From: Isochrysis galbana
Taxonomy: Eukaryota; Haptophyta; Isochrysidales; Isochrysidaceae
NCBI GenBank assembly: GCA_018136815.1
Contig: JADDIW010000022.1
Span: 1-50,113 of the forward strand
DNA: 50,113 bases
Reading direction: 5' to 3'
Positions 40,316 through 49,499 of this stretch are shown here, piece after piece. The notes beneath the pieces are model-generated. The model saw nothing but the letters and a program-made list of their open reading frames with translations. It ran no database searches and had not been told where the DNA came from. Every line of letters starts with the position of its first letter. Position 1 is the first letter of the stretch. The translations under genes and the position numbers were made by a program.

Positions 40316-40443
40316 TTTTTTTTTGGGTGCCACCGCCTCAAAACAGCCCAAATATCCCAGCCATATCCAAAAGATATCCATTTCCGGCAAAGCTGCCCAA
40401 ATATCCAAATAGATATCCGGGATATCCTGGCCTGGGCCTAGAG
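40316..40443 (-). mobile_element. SINE-like GGATAT element, copy C
   Basis: Minus-strand copy of the element at 33300-33430. Sense begins CTAGGCCCAGGCCAGGATAT at 40443 and ends with a T run on the plus strand (40316-40324), which is its poly-A. It lies just upstream of the minus-strand gene at 39254-40240. Confidence 0.6.
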
Positions 40444-40449
40444 GGGAGG

Positions 40450-40563
40450 GCGGCGGGCGTGCAGCGCCTGTGCGAGCTCGCGCGGAGCTTCCGGCTGTCG
40501 TCGGTGGACCTCTCGTGCAACCCGATTGGCGCGGAGAGCGGAGAGCCAGCCAATGCTCTCACA
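40450..40563 (+). pseudogene. leucine-rich-repeat fragment
   Basis: The frame reads GVQRLCELARSFRLSSVDLS followed by CNPIGAESGEPA. This is one unit of the ribonuclease-inhibitor-like LRR type (L..L.....L..LDLS.N.IG). No neighbouring repeats were found, so it is either a relic or a lone exon cut off by SINE-like copy C. Confidence 0.4.
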
Positions 40564-40599
40564 GCTGAGGAAGCTCAAGGTGCAGGTTACTCAATGCAA

Positions 40600-41629
40600 T
40601 TGAGTGTGTGTGGGGGGGGGGGTGGGAGGGGAGGGGGGTCGAATACTCTAGTAAATATAATATGCATATATGCGGGCCAGCCAAAAATATTTTGGTGTTA
40701 GGGGGTCTACCGCTCGCAGTGCCAACACCGTAAAAACAGCTTTTACGGAAGTACTAGTACTAGGGATAAGCGCCTCGGGTGCTCCCAGGGGGACGCCCAA
40801 GATGGTTAAATATAAATATTCAAAAACTCAAAAACGTACTTCCCATTCCCACCTAGGAACTCGTTCGTCCTCCAACCCTCCAATAACCCTCGAAAAAAAG
40901 AAGAGCCATGCCGCTGGAGTGCCGCTGGAGCAGTAGTGTGAAGACACCGTGGAATCGGCCCGTTTTTTGGCCACCGTAGACCTTAGAAAGACGGTGGAAA
41001 GGGGTTACCGATGTAAACTTTCCTATGCTTTCTAGGACAGTAGAAAGTAGACGGATGGCTCAGGAGGAAGCAGTCGGCCCGCACTACTAAGGTTATACTC
41101 AGCCTCCAGAACCCAGTTCGGAGCGAAGGGTGGGGTTTTCTTTTTGGGGGGGGGCGGGGGCTTTTCCCGCTCGATTCTCTTCTCTTCTCTCTCTTCTCTT
41201 CTCTCTCTTCTCTTCTCTCTCTTCTCTCCTCTCTCTTCTCTTCTCTCTGTTCTCTTTTCTCTCTTCTCTTCTCTCTCTCTTCTCTTCTCTCTGTTCTCTT
41301 TTCTCTCTTCTCTTCTCTCTCTCTTCTCTTCTCTTCCTTCTCTTCTCTCTCTTCTCTCGCTCTCTCTCTCTCTCTCTCTCTCCTCCTCTCTCCCCCCCCC
41401 CTCCACATTAATAATCCCTCTCGTTTTCTTCTGCTGCGCTCCCCACCACTTCGGAGATTTTGGCGCCCACGCAATGGCGGTGACGCCGAGTGCAACCTCA
41501 AGAGGAGAGAATAAAACAGCGAGGAAAGAGAGAAGAAGCGGTGGGCGGGAGAGCGCGGGAGACGGAAGAGCGGAGAGCGGAGAGAGAGGGAGGGAGGGAG
41601 AGAGGGAGGGAGGGAGGAGTGGAGAGCAC
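40600..41629. repeat. spacer and CT-rich leader of the PARP gene
   Basis: Bases 40610-41140 are mixed sequence with a G-rich patch at 40613-40640 and no recognised gene. Bases 41175-41400 are a TCTCTTCTCTC array on the plus strand. Bases 41580-41620 are GGGAGGGAGAGA purine repeats immediately before the start codon. Confidence 0.6.
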
Positions 41630-44600
41630 ATGAGCTACCGTGGCGACGATGGCGAGATCCCTGACCGCTTCCGGCTCGACTACGCTCCCACCTCGAGGGC
41701 GACGTGCAAAGGGTGCGGCCGTGCCATCCTGCAGGCGGAGGTACGCTGTGGCATCAAGGTGCGCCTCTCTCTGCCTCTCTCTCTCTCTCTCTCTCTCTCC
41801 CCCCCCCCCCCCTCCCCCCCCCCCCTCCCTCCCTCCCTCTTGGCCTCTCTCCCCTCTCCCTCCCTCCCTTTCCCCCCTCCCTCCTCGCCCCAATCGTCTC
41901 TCCCCCTCCTCTGCCCCTCGCCTCCCTCCCCCACCCCCCCTCTCCAATCGCCTCCCTCCCCCTTTCACTCTCCCTCCGATGCCTCATCTCTCCCTCTCCC
42001 CTTCGCCTCCCTCTTCTTGCTGGTCACCAGCAGCCCGCGCCTACCCGCCCCCGCCGACGCTGCAGGTGCGGTCGGCCTTCCACGACGGCTTCGACATGCA
42101 CTGGAACCACGCCCTGTGCGGCGCGAGGCAGGGGGCAAGTGGGCCTGCCTCCTTCAAGGGCTTCCAGCGGCTTCGGTGGGACGACCAGGTCAAGCTGGCG
42201 CAGGCGCTCAAGCAGCCGCTCGAGCTCGCGAGGCCGTGCGTCAGTCGCACCAAGCGGATCAACGAGATGGTCTGGGAGGTCTACGATCTGATCAGCTCGG
42301 TGCCCAAGAAGCTGCTGCGCGATGCGCTAGAGCAGAACCAGCGCTTTGTCACCGACAAAATGTCGCCATATGAGCTCGCCTACACGATTTCCGACCTCGT
42401 TGTCAATGGGATGCTGCCTGCGTGCCCATTTTGCTCGTGTGAGGCGCTTGTAGGGGAGGGCGGGCAGATTCGGTGCGCGGGCTTCGCGGCCGGAACCTCC
42501 ACGTGCAGCTTCAATGTGGTCGTCGAGCCCGTGCTCGGAGGCCAGGTTGGCTCCGACGAGATGCGCAAGCGCACTGCGCGCTCGGGCACCTTCGAGCTGA
42601 CTCCGGCGCTCGAAAAGGCGCTCAAGAAGTGGAGCATGCCGCCCGACGCGCCTGTGCGGTCCGTTGGCGGCGGCGGCGCGCCCTGCGACGCTGTCTGCGC
42701 GGCGGCCGAATCTGCGTCGGAAGACGAGGAGGATCCCCCGCAGGGCTATGCGATGGCCGGACTTGCCGTGGCCTCGGTGGGCTCGACTTCTCCAAACGCG
42801 ACGGAGCTGCGGGCGCTCGTCGAGGCGAACGGTGGTGAGTGGATACATGGCTCAGTGGGCGACGGCTCATGCCTCAGCCTGCTCGTGACCGCTCCCGCTG
42901 AGCTTGACAAGAAGAAGCCAGCCGTCAAACTCGCCACCGCTCTGTCGGCGGGTGTGCCCGTCGTCTCGACCGACTACTTGCTGTTGCTCGCCGGCGTGGA
43001 GCCCGGCAAACGCACGGCGGCGAAGCCGGCGGCCCGGCCCGTGAGCAAATCAAACGGCATGCCTAGCGCCGAGCGGAATGCTCCGCCGCTCACTGGCGGC
43101 GGGGCGGGCGACACGCTCGATACGGATGAGGTGAGCTCCATGCGCGTGGCGGAGCTTCGCTCGCACCTCGAGGCGCGTGGCCTCTCCACCTCGGGCACCA
43201 AGCCGGTGCTCGTCAAACGGCTCCATTGCGCCGCGCAGTCGGAGGCAGCGCTCCGTTCGGAGCAGCACTTCGAGGACGCGCGAAAGGGCAAGGCCAAGGT
43301 AGAGCGGCCGCGCCAGGCACAGCCGCCACCGCCCAAACGGGTCAAGACGGGTGCGGCCGGCGCGCCGACGGCCCCCCCGCCCATCAAGGGAGTCTTGCTG
43401 CGCCAGCGGAAGCACATGCAGCCCTTCCTGCTCCGGCCAGAGGCGGGAGCGGGAGCGCGGCTGCCTCGCCTCGCCGCCGCCATCGAGCAAAAAAAGGCGG
43501 CTGAGGTGCGAAGCGCGCACACGAAGAAGCCGCCACGCACCTTCCTCCCGCCCGTCATGGTAGGCTCGGCCCTGTCCAAGGTGAACGCGCCGGCGGGGCC
43601 CCGGACTGCGGAGCGGCTGCACGCCGGGAAGATCCAGCTCGCGCCCCACATTGTCCGTTGCCTCACCCCTTCTCACCTCGATGCCGCCTACCCATCTCGC
43701 CTGATTGGGCCGCAGGTGGAGCCCGGCGCTCACAAGCCCGCGAGCACTGAGGTGTACATTGATGAGTACAACCTCGCGTGGCACGCGGTGCTCAACTCGG
43801 TCAACCTATCGGAGGGCACCAACAAGTACTATCGGATGCAACTCCTGCGCACCGGCTCCAATTACTGCATCTACAAGGGGTGGGGCCGTGTCGGCGGCGG
43901 CGTCGGCGGCAAGAGTTCCGGCCGCGGTGGCTCCGGCCGCAACGGCAAGATGAACTCAGACCTCGTGCACGACCACGGCCGGGACCTACAAGGCGCCAAG
44001 GAGGAGTTCCGAGTCAAGTTCAAGGAGCTCACGCGCCTCGACTTCGAGTGGGCGGAACCTCCAGTCCAGGTGCGCGATGGTCGGGGCGCTTCTAGAGGTG
44101 AGGCTCTCATTGGGGAGCGGAAGGCGTGGATCAGGTTCTGGAATACAATAAGGCTGCGCTGTTGCAGCGCGACTGCACGCGGCCGCGCGTTGGAGCTTGG
44201 CGTCCGCCTTGACCGCACCTTACCATGCGGCCGCGTAGGCGCCGGGCGGATACTTTGTTACGCTGATACCGGGTCAAATGCCTAATGCCGCCAACTCTGC
44301 GGACCGTGCTCCCGCTTCGCCTACTACTGGCGGCTTTTCGCTCACCAGCTCCAAGCTGCCCGAGCCCGTCGCGCGGCTCATCTCTCTCATCGGAGACAAG
44401 AGGATGATGGCAGCGCAGCTGGAAGAGATGCATGTTGATCTGGATAAGATGCCGCTGGGCTCCATCTCGGATGTGCAGATCCGGAGAGGCTACGCCGCGC
44501 TGAATAAGCTGGCCAACGCGCTTCAGTCGCCCGCCTCCGACCCCTCAGAGCAGAAGCACATGTTGCTCGCCCTCACCACGGAGTTCTACACCATTGTCCC

Positions 44601-45687
44601 GCACCGGTTCGACTTGTGCACGGTGCGCCGCTGGAGGCGCTTGGCGCGACCCTCCATGCGCGCGCGACGATGAGCTCCCCGGGCACTCGGTTTTCACGCA
44701 GGTGCCTCCCGTCATCGATACGCTACCCGCTCTGCGCGAGAAGCTCGACATGGTGGAAGCTCTCTTGCAGATTGCCGAATCGCAGCGGCTCTCACGCAAG
44801 CTGGGCCCGGCTGCGGATGCTCACCCTATCGATGCCATGTATGCACAGCTCGGCGTGCAGCTCGAACCGGCGTCCATGGACGAGGTTGAGATGGTGCGGA
44901 AATACGCTGCCAACACGCACGGCTCGACGCACTCGACCTACACCATCCGCGTCAAGGACGTGCTGCGCGTGCACAAGGAGGAGGAGGCCGCGCGCTTCCG
45001 TGGAAGCGAGCTCAACAATCGCAAGCTCCTCTGGCACGGCTCTCGCCTCACAAACTGGACCGGGATCCTCTCGCAGGTGCGAAGGCGTGCGAAGCAGGCC
45101 ACGCAGCGCGTGCACAAATATCAAGCAGGCAGTCTCGGGGCCGCTCCGCGTGCGTGGGCGTTCTGAACAGCCCTCCCATCGTCGGGACGCTCACCTGCAC
45201 GCGCCCCAACCCCGGACAGGGCTTGCGCATCGCGCCTCCCGAGGCGCCCGCCACCGGCTACATGTTCGGCAAAGGCGTCTACTTCGCGGACGTCTCGTCG
45301 AAGTCGGCAAACTACACCTCCGCCACTTCGGCGAATCCCACCGCCGTGCTGCTGCTCTGTGATGTGGCACTCGGTGAGCAGTACGAGCGCCTCAACGCCG
45401 AGTACGAGGCGCCCGAGATGTGCGTCAAGCACAGAAAACACTCAACATGGGGCGTCGGCCAGTTTGCACCGGACGAGGCGGGTGCGCATCAGCTCGATGA
45501 GGGCAAGCTGCATGTGCCCATGGGAAAATCTGGGGAGTCGCGCTATTTGAAGGAGCACTTTGACCGGCTTCGGCGCCAAGAAGGCGGCCGCGCGAAAGCT
45601 GCGCTCCTCTACAACGAGTATATCGTCTATGACGTGCGGCAGATTCGGATGAAGTATGTGGTCGTCTGCGAGCTCGACTACGCATGA
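41630..45687 (+). CDS. PARP1: poly(ADP-ribose) polymerase, PARP1-like
   Basis: Five exons: 41630-41758, 42066-44069, 44239-44622, 44702-45076 and 45220-45687, all in phase, about 1,119 residues. One PARP-type zinc finger (residues 14-63: CKGCGR, then HALC across the first intron) is followed by a PADR1/Zn3-type region (KKLLRDALEQNQRFVTDKMS, PACPFCSC, RCAGFAAGTSTCSFNV), a BRCT domain (LAVASVGSTSPNATELRALV to VVSTDYLLLLAG), and a SAP motif (MRVAELRSHLEARGLSTSGT). A WGR domain (EVYIDEYN to YKGWGRVGGG) and the helical regulatory domain (MPLGSISDVQIRRGYAALNK) precede the ADP-ribosyl transferase domain. The H-Y-E triad is complete: His 45035-45037 (WHGSR), Tyr 45280-45282 (GVYFAD), Glu 45616-45618 (YNEYIVYD). 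It should make poly(ADP-ribose) on DNA damage in the nucleus. Human PARP1 has two N-terminal fingers and no SAP. The segment 43652-43714 could be an extra in-frame intron. Confidence 0.92.
41760..42060. repeat. pyrimidine tract in first PARP intron
   Basis: CTCTCTCTC followed by C runs of about 8-12 bases and CCCTCCCTCC, ending in CGCTGCAG acceptor. Again the first intron after a short first exon is the low-complexity one. Confidence 0.7.
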
Positions 45688-46245
45688 TCTGGGTGCATCG
45701 CCGGCATGGCGCAGCAGCTCGCGCATGACACCTGTCCAAAATTGAAAATTCACACCGAAAAAGCTCCCCACGCCCCCCCCCCCCCTTTTTCTGGCTCGCC
45801 TGTCTAGAAAAACGCCCACCTCTCCTCACGGGGAGCTGCAAGGCTGCCTCGAACCCTGCTAGCGCGTCCCAGGGAAGGTTCACTCCGCTCCTCTGCGCTC
45901 CTATTCTACCGATAAAATGTGCCCTCCGTCGCCCTTCCAAGACACTTCCTCCGCCTTCCTGCCAGCTTCCTTGCTGGTGCCTTCCGCCCCGTTTCCTGCT
46001 AGTCTCTGAATCGGTTACACCGCATTAAGGCCAAGCTTAAAGGGGAAACTCCTAGTCTAGTTCAGTTACCGTTCCCGAACAAAAATCTCAAACTCTCGTT
46101 CATCTCGTTTTGCATCTCGTCGGGGCCTCCAGCCATCTCATTACATCTCGTCGGGCCCTCAGGTGTCGTTCCGTCAAATGTGGGACATGAGTCGAATTGA
46201 GCGATCGAATGTCCACAGTTGTACACAGCGTTATTTTAAAATTAA
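45688..46245. other. intergenic, no gene recognised
   Basis: 3' flank of the PARP gene with a C run at 45772-45785 and AT-richer sequence after 46010. No coding motif was seen. Confidence 0.5.
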
Positions 46246-46249
46246 ACTA

Positions 46250-46850
46250 GCGTAACATTCCCTGCTTCCCGCGACGCGTGTCCCCCCGGAGGGCGCCGTG
46301 TCGGCGCTTTTCGATTGTGATTACTTGTAACTATGGGCACGGCGCGATGTGCATCGGCCACCCCGCGGGGGCGCCGTGCGTGCGCATAGAAACTTTTTCC
46401 CCTAAGGCCCACATTAACGTAAAGTAGCCGTATACGAGATGTTTCGCTGCGCAGCACGTGTGATTACTTGCAATCACTGTGCACGCCGTGCGTGTGCGCA
46501 TCGACTCCCCCCCTCGCGAGGGCGCCGTGTGTGCGCATAGAAACTTTTTCCCCTAAGGCCCACATTAACGTAAAGTAGCCATATACGATGTTTCGTTTAC
46601 GCAGCACGTGTGATTACTTGCAATCACTGTGCACGCCGTGCGTGTGCGCATCGACTCCTCCCCTCGCGAGGGCGCCGTGTGTGCGCATAGAAACTTTTTT
46701 CCCTAAGGCCCACATTAACGTAAAGTAGCCATATACGAGATGTTTCGTTTACGCAGCACGTGTGATTACTTGCAATCATTGTGCACGCCGTGCGTATGCA
46801 CATCGGCTCCCCCCCCGCGGGGCGCCGTGCGTGCGCATAGCAACTTCCAG
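46250..46850. repeat. tandem repeat, about four units of 150 bp
   Basis: The phrase GCATAGAAACTTTTTCCCC followed by CTAAGGCCCACATTAACG recurs with its AAACTT at 46390, 46541 and 46691, with a partial CAACTT at 46841: spacing 150-151. Within each unit GTGATTACTTGCAATCACTG and GCACGCCGTGCG form short inverted repeats. The array ends about 100 bases before the start codon of the next gene. Confidence 0.85.
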
Positions 46851-46950
46851 GAAGGTGCACGCCGTGCGTTCACTCTTTCCGCGGGGGGACTCTGGACGCA
46901 GAGGCGGTCGGGAACCGTGGGGGCACCGTGATAAGCGTTCTGACGAACTA

Positions 46951-48867
46951 ATGGCAGATATAGACCCGCTCTACTGTGTTAATAACTACGGTATACCGAG
47001 TACGCCCACAATCAGTGCGACACCAGACGACGTGAATGGCTACCTAATTCAGCCACAATCCGATTTGGTGAAGGGTGAAACGGAGTGGATTGTCGACGCC
47101 TATCGCCTGACACACCCTCCTGATGATCTTACTCAATTCCGCAGAAATAAGGGTGATGCCAAGTGGGCGGCATGTGTGTTCCTCATGAACGGCGGTAATC
47201 CTGATGACTTGAAGCATCCCGAGCTCATCGAGAGGAAGCCCCCTCTGTCGACGAGTCAAATGATGGAGACTGAAGAAGTTGGCACGCAAGTATTTGATGA
47301 TCAATATCAGCTGACTGTGGCAAGTGGCGCGCCACTGATCCCGGGTCAAGGTCAACGTCAGCTGACGGCGGCGAGTGGCGCGCCACCGCAATATCAGCTG
47401 ACTCACATGCAGCAAACGGCGGCGAGTGGCACGCTAATTCCGCAAACTCATCAACAGCCAGAACACTATCAACCGCCGATGCCACTGCTACAGACGGCGA
47501 CGAGTAGCCAGATCCCGGGGCCCCCGGGTCAGCTGAATCAACCGACGAGCCAAGCGGCGAGTAGCTCTCACATGAATACGGGGGCTAGCCTGCCGCAACT
47601 CCAAGGTCCGGTTGATCTCATTCAAATGATTGATACTCGAATTGAAAATATACGGGGAGAAACTGATGGCGCGATTCAAGTTATAAATAACACAACGGTA
47701 GAAGCGGGTGCGTTCCTACGGACCAAAGTGGCTGAAGCGGAGGGTGCGATGCGGAGGAGAGCGGAGGCCATCGCCACCGCCGTCTCCTCCTCCTCCGCAT
47801 TCGCCGCCGCCTTCGCCGCCGCCGTCTCCCCCTCCACCGTCTCCTCCACCTCCCTCTCATCCGCCTCCTCCGTCTCCGCCTCCGCCTTCGCCGCCACCCT
47901 CGAGGCCGCCGCCGTCTCCTCCTCCACCGTCTCCACCACCTCCCTCGCCCCCTCCCCCTCCGTCTCCACCTCCGCCCACGCAGCCGCCCTCGCCGCCACC
48001 TCCGTCTCCGCCGCCTCCCTCATTCCCGCCTCCTCCGTCTCCGCCTCCGCCACTGACGCCGCCATCGCCACCGCCGTCTCCTCCTCCTCCGTCTCCGCCG
48101 CCGCTGACGCCGCCGCCGTCTCCCCCTCCACCGTCTCCGCCACCTCCCTCTCATCCGCCTCCTCCGTCTCCGCCTCCGCCTTCGCCGCCACCCTTGAGGC
48201 CGCCGCCGTCTCCTCCTCCACCGTCTCCTCCTCCTCCGTCTCCGCGTCCGCTGACGCCGCCGCCGTCTCCCCCTCCACTGTCTCCGCCACCTCCCTCTCA
48301 TCCGCCTCCTCCGTCTCCGCCTCCGCCTCCGCCGCCACCCTTGAGGCCGCCGCCGTCTCCTCCTCCACCGTCTCCGCCACCTCCCTCGCCTCCTCCCCCT
48401 CCGTCTCCACCTCCGCCCACGCAGCCGCCCTCGCCGCCACCTCCTTCTCCTCCTCCGTCTCCGCCGCCTCCCTCATTCCCGCCTCCTCCGTCTCCGCCTC
48501 CGCCACTGACGCCGCCATCGCCACCGCCGTCTCCTCCTCCTCCGTCTCCGCCGCCGCTGACGCCGCCGCCGTCTCCCCCTCCACCGTCTCCGCCACCTCC
48601 CTCTCATCCGCCTCCTCCGTCTCCGCCTCCGCCTTCGCCGCCACCCTTGAGGCCGCCGCCGTCTCCTCCTCCACCGTCTCCGCCACCTCCCTCGCCTCCT
48701 CCCCCTCCGTCTCCACCTCCGCCCACGCAGCCGCCCTCGCCGCCACCTCGGTCCTAATGGGCCCCGGACATGTGACATGTGCTTGTTGGGTGTATGGGGA
48801 ACTTTCTACCGAAAAAATTCCTCAAATTTTCTCAACCCTGAGATGGCCATTTTCTTACCCCCAATAA
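46951..48867 (+). CDS. hypothetical protein with Gln-rich middle and Ser/Ala repeat tail
   Basis: First ATG in frame at 46951, 638 residues, no intron needed. The N-terminus MADIDPLYCVNNYGIPSTPT leads to a globular segment (VKGETEWIVDAYRLTHPPDD, DAKWAACVFLMNGGNPDDL). Three degenerate repeats (QYQLTVASGAP, RQLTAASGAP, QYQLTHMQQTAASG) and a coiled-coil-like stretch (DLIQMIDTRIENIRGETDGA) follow. From about residue 270 it becomes a Ser/Ala/Val repeat (TVSATSLSSASSVSASA and variants). It finishes VYGELSTEKIPQIFSTLRWP. The first 800 bases are clearly richer in A/T than the host genes around it, suggesting a mobile or foreign origin. No domain recognised. The repeat part might instead be translated in the Ser-Pro frame after a shift. 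Confidence 0.45.
   Translation: MADIDPLYCVNNYGIPSTPTISATPDDVNGYLIQPQSDLVKGETEWIVDAYRLTHPPDDLTQFRRNKGDAKWAACVFLMNGGNPDDLKHPELIERKPPLSTSQMMETEEVGTQVFDDQYQLTVASGAPLIPGQGQRQLTAASGAPPQYQLTHMQQTAASGTLIPQTHQQPEHYQPPMPLLQTATSSQIPGPPGQLNQPTSQAASSSHMNTGASLPQLQGPVDLIQMIDTRIENIRGETDGAIQVINNTTVEAGAFLRTKVAEAEGAMRRRAEAIATAVSSSSAFAAAFAAAVSPSTVSSTSLSSASSVSASAFAATLEAAAVSSSTVSTTSLAPSPSVSTSAHAAALAATSVSAASLIPASSVSASATDAAIATAVSSSSVSAAADAAAVSPSTVSATSLSSASSVSASAFAATLEAAAVSSSTVSSSSVSASADAAAVSPSTVSATSLSSASSVSASASAATLEAAAVSSSTVSATSLASSPSVSTSAHAAALAATSFSSSVSAASLIPASSVSASATDAAIATAVSSSSVSAAADAAAVSPSTVSATSLSSASSVSASAFAATLEAAAVSSSTVSATSLASSPSVSTSAHAAALAATSVLMGPGHVTCACWVYGELSTEKIPQIFSTLRWPFSYPQ
47760..48757. repeat. 1-kb nested CCTCCGCCGTCTCC repeat, open in several frames
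   Basis: Purely pyrimidine-rich coding-type repeat built of CCGTCTCC, CCGCCGCC and CCACCTCC blocks. A block containing CTCATCCGCCTCCTCCGTCT and GCCACCCTTGAGGCCGCC returns with the same order at about 47816, 48109, 48257 and 48556, showing higher-order duplication. One plus frame gives Ser/Ala/Val, the next gives (SPPPP)n and the minus strand gives Glu/Ala. None contains a stop. Confidence 0.8.
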
Positions 48868-49499
48868 ACAGCCTGTTTGACCGCCCTAACAAAGGCAGAC
48901 GCGCCAGACTCACGCCAACATTGTCGACACTAACATATCTTCCCCACAGACCGACACAGAGAGAGAACAAACAAGGAACGACAAGTCAGAGAAAGCCGAC
49001 AAGAGAGCGACGATGTGACGGACCATCAGACGGCGAATCGACAGTTACTTACGCGCGGAGAATAAGTTATCACAGGGAGGCCGCAGCGCGGCCCCCTGTG
49101 GCTTGAGGATGAGACCGCGGCGCGTCGCGCCGCGCATCCTCAAACGCACACACGGGGGGATTGCGTGGGAGACTCACACAAGCGAACAAGGAGAGAAGGA
49201 GAAGGGGAGAGATCACGGCTCGACTCATGAGGCCCTCTCCACCTCCTCATCCCAATATAAGTTCTGGGGTGCACACCACGCAAAACCATCCGTGACATAA
49301 GTAGAAGATAAGGAGGGAATCGTAGAAGTAGAAGACCTCCTATTAAATGAAAACGCTGATGAACGAGAGCAGCCCCTGCGCTGGGGAAAGCCCGAAAGCC
49401 CCCCCCCCCGGTATCACTTGGACACCTGGCTCGTCAAGCATGGCGGGATTCCAGGACGGAAAAGTTGTGTCCAATTAGCTAGTGGGGTTGGCTAGGATA
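48868..49499. other. intergenic, no gene recognised
   Basis: Mixed sequence. There is a near-palindromic GATAAGTTATC-like bit at 49062-49072, an inverted GAGGCCGCAGCGCGGCC, and a C run at 49400-49410. I see no supported gene, tRNA or terminal repeat. Confidence 0.45.

Noticed and set aside
46250-46850. CRISPR-like array
   Set aside because: The repeats are contiguous 150-bp units without variable spacers, and the genome is eukaryotic.
47708-48757. Independent SPPPP-rich cell-wall protein gene
   Set aside because: It has no leader or N-terminal domain of its own; the start lies inside the upstream gene. Kept only as a finding about frame ambiguity.
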